Below, piece after piece: positions 8,411-14,978 of a stretch of 64,000 bases of DNA. This DNA is from UBA5158 sp040389045. GTDB taxonomy: Bacteria > Pseudomonadota > Gammaproteobacteria > DSM-16500. The DNA lies in NCBI GenBank assembly GCA_040389045.1, contig JAZKAT010000025.1, positions 29,243-93,242 on the forward strand, given 5' to 3'. The position numbers and the translations under genes were made by a program. The notes beneath the pieces were generated by a model that was given only the letters and a program-made list of their open reading frames with translations, ran no database searches and had not been told where the DNA came from. Each line of letters starts with the position of its first letter. Positions within the stretch are counted from its first letter, which is position 1.

Positions 8411-8460
8411 AAAGAGACGGCTGTTTTCGGTAGTAAGCCTAGGAAAGAGAAGGCTGTTTT
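8411..8460. repeat. Two 17-bp direct repeats, 33-bp period
   Basis: AAAGAGACGGCTGTTTT (8411-8427) and AAAGAGAAGGCTGTTTT (8444-8460) differ at one base. They lie in the ftsX-rpoH spacer, 68 bp before the CIRCE operator. No hairpin is formed, so they are not terminators; a regulator-binding or duplication origin is possible. Confidence 0.5.
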
Positions 8461-8527
8461 TCCTCCAACCACTCCCAACATCAAGAATTTGCTACAATTA
8501 AAGTATGGTTCCGCTCAAACAAATTCA

Positions 8528-8554
8528 TTAGCACTCTACGAACAAGAGTGCTAA
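8528..8554 (+). promoter_or_regulatory. CIRCE operator (HrcA site) upstream of rpoH
   Basis: Perfect match to the CIRCE consensus TTAGCACTC-N9-GAGTGCTAA: left half 8528-8536, 9-nt spacer, right half 8546-8554. It lies 35 bp before the rpoH ATG. HrcA binds this inverted repeat and represses transcription until heat stress. A second copy lies upstream of groES (53708). The rpoH promoter itself is not clear; TACAAT at 8493-8498 is a candidate -10. Confidence 0.95.
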
Positions 8555-8589
8555 AATAGTTGTTCATCGTAAATCGTGAGAAAATTGTG

Positions 8590-9459
8590 ATGTCAAACAA
8601 GAGCTTACAAGCGTTTCGAATCAATTTGCCGATTAGCAGCTTCGAAGCTTATCTGGGGCATGTCAGCCAAATTCCCATGTTGACCCAGGCGGAAGAATTT
8701 AGTTTCGCCAAACAACTCCAGCAAGACAATGACTTGACCGCTGCCAAAAATCTTATTTTGCCGCACTTGCGTTACGTGGCGCGTATCGCCAAAAGTTATA
8801 TGGGTTATGGGCTGCCGCTGAATGATTTAGTCCAGGAAGGTAATATCGGTTTGATGAAAGCCGTGCGACGTTTTAATCCTGACATGGGTGTACGCCTCGT
8901 CACTTTCGCCGTGCACTGGATCAAAGCCGAAATCCACGAATTTATTTTACGTAACTGGCGTATTGTAAAAATCGCTACGACCAAAGCCCAGCGTAAATTA
9001 TTTTTTAACTTACGTAATATGAAAAAACGTTTGGGCTGGTTTACTTCCGAAGAAATTAATGAAGTGGCGAAAGACTTGGGCGTCAAGCCTGAAACTGTGC
9101 GCGAAATGGAAATGCGCTTAAGCATGAGTGACGCTTCATTCGATGGTTATGATGACCAGTCTGAAGATGAAAACCTGCCGTTTATTCCAGCCGGCTTTTT
9201 AACCGATACCCGTTTTGACCCGGCCGCGCAAATGGAAAAAAGCAATTGGTCAGAACAATCTAACGTCAATCTTTATGAAGCATTGCAGCAATTAGATGAA
9301 CGCAGCCAGGAAATTTTGCAAGCCCGCTGGTTAAGCGATGACAAAATGACTCTACAGGATTTAGCTGACAATTATCAAATTTCTGCTGAACGCGTGCGCC
9401 AGCTGGAAAAAATTGCTATGGAAAAATTAAAAACCGCCTTGGCCGAATTCCAGGAATAA
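8590..9459 (+). CDS. rpoH: Heat-shock sigma factor RpoH (sigma-32)
   Basis: 289 residues from the ATG giving MSNKSLQAFR. Sigma-70 family region 2 (NDLVQEGNIGLMKAVRRFNP, TFAVHWIKAEIHEF), followed by the RpoH-box QRKLFFNLR, which separates sigma-32 from other sigma factors, and a region 4 helix-turn-helix near the C-terminus (TLQDLADNYQISAERVRQLE). The ftsYEX-rpoH order is conserved in gammaproteobacteria. The 5' region contains a perfect CIRCE operator, so HrcA probably controls its transcription, unlike the mainly translational control known in E. coli. Confidence 0.97.
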   Translation: MSNKSLQAFRINLPISSFEAYLGHVSQIPMLTQAEEFSFAKQLQQDNDLTAAKNLILPHLRYVARIAKSYMGYGLPLNDLVQEGNIGLMKAVRRFNPDMGVRLVTFAVHWIKAEIHEFILRNWRIVKIATTKAQRKLFFNLRNMKKRLGWFTSEEINEVAKDLGVKPETVREMEMRLSMSDASFDGYDDQSEDENLPFIPAGFLTDTRFDPAAQMEKSNWSEQSNVNLYEALQQLDERSQEILQARWLSDDKMTLQDLADNYQISAERVRQLEKIAMEKLKTALAEFQE

Positions 9460-9464
9460 CTCCG

Positions 9465-9494
9465 TTTACTTCAATAAAAAATATATGTTAGCAT
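9465..9494 (+). promoter_or_regulatory. Probable promoter of first exported paralogue, extended -10
   Basis: TTTACT (9465-9470), 18-nt spacer ending TGT, then TAGCAT (9489-9494): an extended -10 of the form TGnTAGCAT. The same TGnTAGCAT block precedes the second paralogue, followed in both by a similar A+T-rich leader containing AACTTGACGG or AACTTAACGG. Confidence 0.5.
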
Positions 9495-9589
9495 CCACTT
9501 TTAAGCTCAAAAACTTGACGGTGCAGGATGCGATGCGCATTTTTAAATCCATAATTATTTCTACAATCTTCACTAAGGAGTAGCAAAAA

Positions 9590-9988
9590 ATGCATATTTT
9601 TAAAATAGCTTCTAGTTCAATTCTCGCTTTATCATTAGTAAACCCAGCGTTTGCCGGGCTCTTTACCCCAAAAGATTGCCCCACTGTTGAACAAATTCAA
9701 GCTAAGATCGCCAGGGAATCGCCGGTAACACGCTGTGATAATTCGGGTAACTGTACCTATGATATAAATTCTTCAACTCCTATCTATACGATTGACGGCT
9801 GGGAACGTACTGCCTGGTTATTCTTTATGGATTTGAAAGCCACCAGCGAAGATGATGCAAAAAACAAAGCTGCGCAGGCGCTACAATCTCTAACCTTGGC
9901 AAGTGGCCCAACTTTCGAAACGAATACGCTTTATTTCTGTAGATACAATACTATCGAAGACGTCGATGCGATAGCCGTCTACTATTAG
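9590..9988 (+). CDS. Small exported Cys-containing protein, paralogue A
   Basis: 132 residues with a signal peptide (MHIFKIASSSILALSLVNPAFA, cleavage after AFA at residue 22). The mature part has four Cys (CPTVEQI, TRCDNSGNCTYD, LYFCRYN) that could form two disulfides in the periplasm or outside. Sense-strand AAGGAG eight bases before the ATG supports the start. It is clearly related to the next gene: both share CPxxxxIQA, CTY, W-FFM-FKA, A-K-KA-ALKSL, SGPT and LYFCRY. Function unknown. The layout resembles small DUF-type exported proteins of Legionella, from memory and unverified. Confidence 0.75.
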   Translation: MHIFKIASSSILALSLVNPAFAGLFTPKDCPTVEQIQAKIARESPVTRCDNSGNCTYDINSSTPIYTIDGWERTAWLFFMDLKATSEDDAKNKAAQALQSLTLASGPTFETNTLYFCRYNTIEDVDAIAVYY

Positions 9989-10041
9989 CCGCCTTAGCGT
10001 GAGAAAGAATTTTAAACAAAAAGATGGGAAATATTTAAAAG

Positions 10042-10070
10042 GTTACCTTTCTAAAAATATGTGCTAGCAT
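10042..10070 (+). promoter_or_regulatory. Probable promoter of second exported paralogue, extended -10
   Basis: GTTACC (10042-10047), 17-nt spacer, TAGCAT (10065-10070) preceded by TGC: same extended -10 block as upstream of paralogue A. The duplication therefore seems to have included the promoter. Confidence 0.5.
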
Positions 10071-10104
10071 CGTTAGGTTCATAAACTTAACGGAGTAGGT
10101 AAAA

Positions 10105-10506
10105 ATGAGTATTTTAAAATCAGCAAGTGTTTCCTCTTTTCTATCTTTATTTTTAGTAAACAGCGCTTTTGCTGTCGTGCCACCAAAATGTCCGGGCGCT
10201 TCAGACATTCAAGCACAAGAAGAAAATAACACAGTAACCTGTGTTGCCGATGAGTGTACTTATTCGATGGAAAATCATCGTTTTGACACCGATTTATATT
10301 GGCACTTCTTCATGAAGTTTAAAGCAGCTTCTATTGACGAAGCAAAAACCAAAGCGTCTGATGCGCTTAAGTCTTTAGCGATACAAAGTGGTCCGACCGA
10401 AGAACATAGTGATCTTTACTTCTGCCGTTACACCAACAGTTATGGCTTCGAAGCGATTGCCGCTTATTCTGAAGACAACAAGTTGAGTAAATTGATTAGC
10501 AATTAA
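10105..10506 (+). CDS. Small exported Cys-containing protein, paralogue B
   Basis: 133 residues; signal peptide MSILKSASVSSFLSLFLVNSAFA with cleavage after AFA at residue 23. Mature Cys positions (CPGAS, VTCVADECTYS, LYFCRYT) line up with paralogue A, as do WHFFMKFKAAS and DALKSLAIQSGPT. GGAG lies 10 bases before the ATG. The two genes lie in tandem, 116 bp apart, each with its own promoter, indicating a duplication followed by substantial divergence. Function unknown. A palindromic hairpin repeat follows and may terminate transcription. Confidence 0.75.
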   Translation: MSILKSASVSSFLSLFLVNSAFAVVPPKCPGASDIQAQEENNTVTCVADECTYSMENHRFDTDLYWHFFMKFKAASIDEAKTKASDALKSLAIQSGPTEEHSDLYFCRYTNSYGFEAIAAYSEDNKLSKLISN

Positions 10507-10513
10507 TCTAGGT

Positions 10514-10541
10514 ATTCATTCCCGCGCAAGCGGGAATGAAT
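10514..10541. repeat. Palindromic repeat, single-hairpin copy
   Basis: ATTCATTCCCGC-GCAA-GCGGGAATGAAT, a perfect 12-bp stem with a 4-nt loop. It represents one arm of the longer repeat family and lies between two convergent genes, where it could act as a bidirectional terminator. Confidence 0.75.
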
Positions 10542-10566
10542 CTTATCGTAGTAGGAAGTTTGAGTT

Positions 10567-10971
10567 TTAAGCGGCTGGCACAGAACTGCCACCCGAACGC
10601 AGTTGCTTCACTTCAGCCATTATCGCCATGCGCACCGCTTCAAGCTTGGACATCTTGGCACCACGCAATACTTCATAAACATCCGCCAACCGCGTCAACC
10701 GGTCCGCTTTAGTCGCTTTGTTTGCTTGATTAGTTTCGCTCAATTCGCGAAGTTCACGTAACAACTTGGTAATTTCTTGCCAATTGAACGCTACTCTTAA
10801 ATCTTTGGGAGTCATGGCCTTTTTACCATCATCCCCTTCTTCCAGAGCAAAAGTGCTAGGGTCCAGCACCAATGCCTTATAGCGTTCCGCCGCTTCCATT
10901 AAAATTTCCAGCCGCTCTTGTGCGGAGCCAACCGCGACATCTTCATCATGTGGGTAAAATGTTAATGGCAT
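10567..10971 (-). CDS. Conserved hypothetical cytoplasmic protein
   Basis: 134 residues, no signal or membrane segment, rich in charged helices (about residues 17-125), ending in Ser/Gly/Ala. AGGAGG-like GGAGG stands 7 bases before the ATG. A TATAAT lies about 55 bp upstream on the minus strand (with TTGTTT 15 bp before it), suggesting its own promoter. No motif or family is recognised. Helical content with regular Leu/Arg spacing suggests a small structural or nucleic-acid-associated protein, but that is conjecture. Confidence 0.6.
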   Translation of the reverse strand: MPLTFYPHDEDVAVGSAQERLEILMEAAERYKALVLDPSTFALEEGDDGKKAMTPKDLRVAFNWQEITKLLRELRELSETNQANKATKADRLTRLADVYEVLRGAKMSKLEAVRMAIMAEVKQLRSGGSSVPAA

Positions 10972-11072
10972 TATAAACCTCCAGCGTTTTTACTCTTCTT
11001 ATTTACTTATTATAGCCTGATATAGACCTAAACAAGGAGAATTATTTGATCATTTTAAGTGCATACGCTATG

Positions 11073-12581
11073 CTAATTGCTGGCTTTTATCCTGTCCATA
11101 CAACGATATACAAAAGCTTCCTGTAAATGTTCAATACAGATCGATTCAATTCCTGCCAAATCCGCTAAGGTCCGGGCTAATTTTACCGTTCGATGATAAA
11201 CCCGGGCCGATAAATTATATTTTTGCATAAATTGGGTCAAGACCTCCTGGGTAGCGGAATTTAACTGACAATAAAGTTCCAGTTCACCCACCAGCAAATC
11301 AGCGTTGCATTTTTGTTGTCTGAGATATTGCTGACTACGGGCCTGCATCACCCGTTCTTTTATGGTGGCGCTTGACTCGCCGCTGCCAGTGGCTAACAGG
11401 GCCGCAGGCAAGGTCGGCACTTCCACATGCATATCGATACGGTCTAATAACGGCCCTGACAATTTGGCAATATAACGTTGGATTTGTTCCGCCGTGCAAT
11501 GACAATTTTCTGCGGCAGTGCCAGCATAGCCGCAAGGACAAGGATTCATGGCGGTGATTAATTGAAAATTAGCGGGAAAAACCATTTGATAACCGGCGCG
11601 AGAAATGGTTATCACTCCGGCTTCCAAAGGTTCGCGCAACGATTCTAAAACGTGACGGCCAAATTCGGGCAATTCATCAAGAAATAATACGCCATGGTGT
11701 GCGAGGGAAATTTCTCCTGGCTTGGGTGGCCGCCCACCTCCTACCAGCGCAACATTTGAAGCCGTATGATGCGGCGAGCGAAAGGGTAATGCTTGCCATT
11801 TTCTTGCATCAAACCCCATATTACTCACAGAAGCAATCGCGGCGACTTCCAATGCCTGTTGATTTTTTAAGGGCGGCAAAATAGTCGTTAATCGCGTTGC
11901 CAACATGGTTTTACCCGTACCTGGCGGCCCCACTAACAATAGACTGTGTCTGCCGGCGGCAGCAATTTCTAACGCACGGCGCGCGAACAATTGGCCGCGT
12001 ACATCTGCCATATCAATTGTCGCGGAAAAATTTTCTATTTGTTCCGTCAAGGCACAAGCGGGAAGTTGCGTTATATTTTTCAAGTAAGCGCACACAGTTA
12101 ACAAATGATCGGCGAAAAAAACCTGCACGTGATTAACCAGTGCCGCTTCACTGGCATTAGCCTCAGGCACAATTAAATGCCGCGCTGCTTGTTGCGCGCT
12201 TATTACCATTGGCAACACACCACGCACCGCGCGTAATTCACCTGACAATGCCAATTCACCGGTAAATTCATGAGAGATTAATTTGGTAGCGGGAATTTGT
12301 GCGGACGCGGCTAAAATTCCCAGCGCGATAGGCAAATCAAAACGACCACCTTCCTTAGGTAAATCCGCTGGCGCAAGATTAATGGTGATTCGTCCACGTG
12401 GAAATTCAAAATGTGAATTAATCAATGCGCTGCGTACTCTATCTTTACTTTCCTTCACCGCCGCTTCAGGCAAACCCACAATATTAAATTTGGGCGCCCC
12501 CCGCGACAAATGCGCCTCAACCGTCACCAACGGCGCCGCAATCCCTTCACACGCACGACTATAAACAATAGCTAACGACAT
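11073..12581 (-). CDS. comM: ComM/YifB-type AAA+ ATPase (Mg-chelatase-like)
   Basis: 502 residues. The N-terminal S5-fold domain opens MSLAIVYSRACEGIAAPLVTVEAHLSRGAPKFNIVGLPEAAVKES; the AAA+ core has Walker A VGPPGTGKTMLATRL near residue 219 and Walker B GVLFLDELPEF. The C-terminal Mg-chelatase-like domain follows AMNPCPCGYAG. Studied members are hexameric helicases that promote branch migration during natural transformation. dprA, another transformation gene, is in this window near 48 kb, so DNA uptake competence is plausible. Confidence 0.92.
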   Translation of the reverse strand: MSLAIVYSRACEGIAAPLVTVEAHLSRGAPKFNIVGLPEAAVKESKDRVRSALINSHFEFPRGRITINLAPADLPKEGGRFDLPIALGILAASAQIPATKLISHEFTGELALSGELRAVRGVLPMVISAQQAARHLIVPEANASEAALVNHVQVFFADHLLTVCAYLKNITQLPACALTEQIENFSATIDMADVRGQLFARRALEIAAAGRHSLLLVGPPGTGKTMLATRLTTILPPLKNQQALEVAAIASVSNMGFDARKWQALPFRSPHHTASNVALVGGGRPPKPGEISLAHHGVLFLDELPEFGRHVLESLREPLEAGVITISRAGYQMVFPANFQLITAMNPCPCGYAGTAAENCHCTAEQIQRYIAKLSGPLLDRIDMHVEVPTLPAALLATGSGESSATIKERVMQARSQQYLRQQKCNADLLVGELELYCQLNSATQEVLTQFMQKYNLSARVYHRTVKLARTLADLAGIESICIEHLQEAFVYRCMDRIKASN

Positions 12582-12791
12582 ATAATTCCTTTGGAGTTCA
12601 GGTTACTAAAAGTTGAGTGGAGCGGAGAAAGTGGGGTGATAAAGAGGTGTTGCGAGGCAGTAGTTTAACTGATTTTACTAGCTATACCTATATCATCTTG
12701 GCAAAAAAATTGCGGAAAACATTAATACCTCTTGCGCAGGAAATACTCCACCAAGATTAGTCATCTAGAAGAGGCGTATATTTAATAATTC

Positions 12792-12808
12792 CTTAAGAAA
12801 AACTTGAT
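12792..12808 (+). promoter_or_regulatory. Possible PmrA-type box (one mismatch)
   Basis: CTTAAG (12792-12797)-N5-CTTGAT (12803-12808), against YTTAAK-N5-YTTAAK: 11 of 12 defined positions match. It lies 41 bp before the ATG of the 105-residue membrane protein. Unlike the two perfect boxes at 29335 and 37824, no good -10 hexamer stands exactly 10 nt downstream; CATAGC lies 11 nt away. Weak on its own. Confidence 0.35.
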
Positions 12809-12849
12809 ATCTTGCTGGGCATAGCTAATCCTTAAAGAGGTTTTCACTA

Positions 12850-13167
12850 ATGAATAGTAGTCGCAATTTTTTTGCCAATTTTTCTGATTTAACAAGTACC
12901 AACTTTACTTCGCAAAACATGACGAGCATGCAAATTGCTAACACTGCGAATCGCACATTTTCTTCTTTATCAAATACACAACTGATAATAGCCGGCATCG
13001 TGTTTTTTGGTCTGCTAGGTGCGGTGGCGTGTTATCTGGAAAAATCGTGGGTCAGGGTACATAGTTTCATGCACACGCGCAGCGCAGCCGCGGTGGTGAC
13101 TGAATATGAATTGACGGAAGTATCTGCTGCAAGTAATGAAGATGCTACTAAGTTAATAAAAAGATAA
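12850..13167 (+). CDS. Hypothetical single-span membrane protein
   Basis: 105 residues: a polar N-terminal half rich in Ser, Thr and Asn (residues 1-45), one strong membrane segment (LIIAGIVFFGLLGAVACYL, about 47-66), then a basic stretch and an acidic-Ala tail ending TKLIKR. AAGAGG lies 10 bases before the ATG. No family recognised. The overall plan (Ser/Thr-rich N-terminus, one span, cytosol-like tail) resembles the 161-residue protein at 37293, which sits behind a perfect PmrA-like box; this gene has a weaker box. A host-directed role is only an inference. Confidence 0.6.
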   Translation: MNSSRNFFANFSDLTSTNFTSQNMTSMQIANTANRTFSSLSNTQLIIAGIVFFGLLGAVACYLEKSWVRVHSFMHTRSAAAVVTEYELTEVSAASNEDATKLIKR

Positions 13168-13176
13168 AAACACCCC

Positions 13177-13881
13177 TCACCCGTCGCCTGCGGCGCCGAC
13201 CTCTCCCACAAGGGGAGAGGTGAAGAGCGTCAGATTATTTTCCAACTCTGCTAACTGTTGTGGGTTGCCGATGTTTTGCCAGAAGCCTTGGTAAAGTTCG
13301 CCAGTAATGGTTTGGTTGCGGATTTGCGAAATGATTAAATCGCCCAGGCGAAACCAGCCGGCGGTTGAATTGGCGAATAATTCTGGGCGGTAAACCCCAA
13401 TATTGCCAAACGTATATCTGCGCTCATCACCCAGATAAAGACGGTCGCCCTGCAAACAAAAATCACCAACCGGATGATAATCAGGATTTTCCACCACCAC
13501 CAAATGCGCCAACCCCGCGGGCTCACGTGGCAAATTCTTTAATGGATAATCACAAACAATATCACTGCTAAGCACAATAAACGGTTCATCACCCAACAAA
13601 GGCAATGCCTGCAAAACACCGCCGCCCGTTTCCAGCGCCGTAACTTCCTCTGAATAATGAATATTCGCGCCAAAACGCTGGCCATTACCTAACGCCGCTT
13701 TAATTTGATCGCGGTGATAACTGATATTAATCACTATCTCTTTTATGCCGCTATTTACTAAAGCCTGTAAAGAATATTCAATTAAATAACGGCCACCCAC
13801 CCGTAATAATGGTTTGGGTATATCATCCGTCAGCCCACCCATGCGACGACCACGCCCCGCTGCTAAAATCATTCCGCGCAT
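13177..13881 (-). CDS. murU: N-acetylmuramate-1-phosphate uridylyltransferase MurU
   Basis: Converts MurNAc-1-phosphate plus UTP to UDP-MurNAc in the peptidoglycan-recycling shortcut that bypasses MurA. 234 residues; nucleotidyltransferase signature MILAAGRGRRMGGLTDDIPKPLL at the N-terminus, metal/substrate region EEVTALETGGGVLQAL and LSSDIVCDYPL. The 13-nt overlap with amgK, whose product supplies its substrate, settles the identification over a generic sugar-nucleotidyl transferase. Oddity: the last 14 or so residues (SPLVGEVGAAGDG) are encoded by an intergenic repeat, so the native C-terminus was probably extended or replaced. Confidence 0.9.
   Translation of the reverse strand: MRGMILAAGRGRRMGGLTDDIPKPLLRVGGRYLIEYSLQALVNSGIKEIVINISYHRDQIKAALGNGQRFGANIHYSEEVTALETGGGVLQALPLLGDEPFIVLSSDIVCDYPLKNLPREPAGLAHLVVVENPDYHPVGDFCLQGDRLYLGDERRYTFGNIGVYRPELFANSTAGWFRLGDLIISQIRNQTITGELYQGFWQNIGNPQQLAELENNLTLFTSPLVGEVGAAGDG
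13199..13221. repeat. CCTCTCCC/GGGAGAGG hairpin repeat inside the murU 3' end
   Basis: ACCTCTCCC (13199-13207) and GGGAGAGGT (13213-13221) form a 9-bp stem. A close relative occurs at about 38308-38331. It supplies the last murU codons and probably terminates both convergent transcripts. Confidence 0.6.
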
Positions 13882-14867
13882 AAAGTTGTTACCTTGGCTA
13901 ATTGAGGAATTACCGTAGCCGTTAAAAATTCATGAAACGCAGCAGCTTCCGGATAACGTTGCGTTGTTGCCAACACATAATTTAGCGTACGCGGCAAGTG
14001 TTGCAAATAATTAGCATTACCATCACGATGAAATTTTCGCGTAAAAGTCAGCAAAGCTTTCAAATGACGCTGCATGCCCATAATATCAAACCATTTTAAA
14101 AAAACTTCATCTCGCTCTGCTGATAAAGCGGGAATACTATTTTTATATTGTAAAGCCCAGCGTGTGACCCAGGCTTCTGGCCATGCAATATAACAATCTC
14201 GCAACAGTGATACCAGATCGTAAGTAAGCGGCCCGACAAAAGCATCTTGAAAATCCAGTATCCCAACCTGCTCGTCAGGCAATACCAGCAAATTGCCCGA
14301 CTGATAATCCCGATGCATAAACACTTGCGGCTGCGCGGCACTGACTTCAGCGAGAAAATAAAAATAATCCGCTAACATTTTTTCCGTTGCGGCGGATAAT
14401 TCCAACGCCAAATGTTTTTGCAAAAACCATTCTTTCGAAGTTTGCAATTCTTTATACATAAATTCCGCGCTAAACGCAGCAAGATTCAACTCGCCACAGG
14501 CTTGTAAACGCGCCAACGCCGTCATTGCTAGCCCGTAAAGTTTATCCACATTTACAGACGTTAATTCGTTGAGATAGAGACTATCACCAAAATCCGTAAG
14601 CAATAAAAATCCCTGCGCCACATCCTCAACAATCACATCGGGAACGGTGACACCCTTAGCGCGCAAGGCGCGAGCCAGTGTCACAAAGGCCAGGGTATTT
14701 GTTTCACGTTCTGGCGGGGCATCCATGACTACATAACTGCGGCCTGCCACGTTAACGCGAAAATAACGGCGAAAACTCGCGTCAGAGCGCATAGTTTCAA
14801 GTGTGTACGGCGGCAACTGGCAGACAGTTTGTAACCAATGTTGTAATTGTTGTTGACGCTGATCCAT
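13869..14867 (-). CDS. amgK: N-acetylmuramate/N-acetylglucosamine 1-kinase AmgK
   Basis: Cytoplasmic kinase of the aminoglycoside-phosphotransferase fold that phosphorylates MurNAc at C1, the step before MurU. 332 residues; catalytic loop FMHRDYQSGNLLV and metal-binding ILDFQDAFVGPLTYDLVSLL are intact, and SDASFRRYFRV near residue 27 is typical. The amgK-murU pair lies divergent from lptD, as in pseudomonads. This pathway is known to give intrinsic tolerance to fosfomycin because UDP-MurNAc is made without MurA. Starts 111 bp from lptD. Confidence 0.92.
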   Translation of the reverse strand: MDQRQQQLQHWLQTVCQLPPYTLETMRSDASFRRYFRVNVAGRSYVVMDAPPERETNTLAFVTLARALRAKGVTVPDVIVEDVAQGFLLLTDFGDSLYLNELTSVNVDKLYGLAMTALARLQACGELNLAAFSAEFMYKELQTSKEWFLQKHLALELSAATEKMLADYFYFLAEVSAAQPQVFMHRDYQSGNLLVLPDEQVGILDFQDAFVGPLTYDLVSLLRDCYIAWPEAWVTRWALQYKNSIPALSAERDEVFLKWFDIMGMQRHLKALLTFTRKFHRDGNANYLQHLPRTLNYVLATTQRYPEAAAFHEFLTATVIPQLAKVTTLCAE

Positions 14868-14978
14868 AAAAGCCCTTATAACGGAACACAGAAGCTTATC
14901 CTACCCTCAGAATAACTCGCAAGCCACACCCCTTTTCGCTAAACTTGCAGGTTTTAAGTCTTTAAGGCTGCTTTTTAA

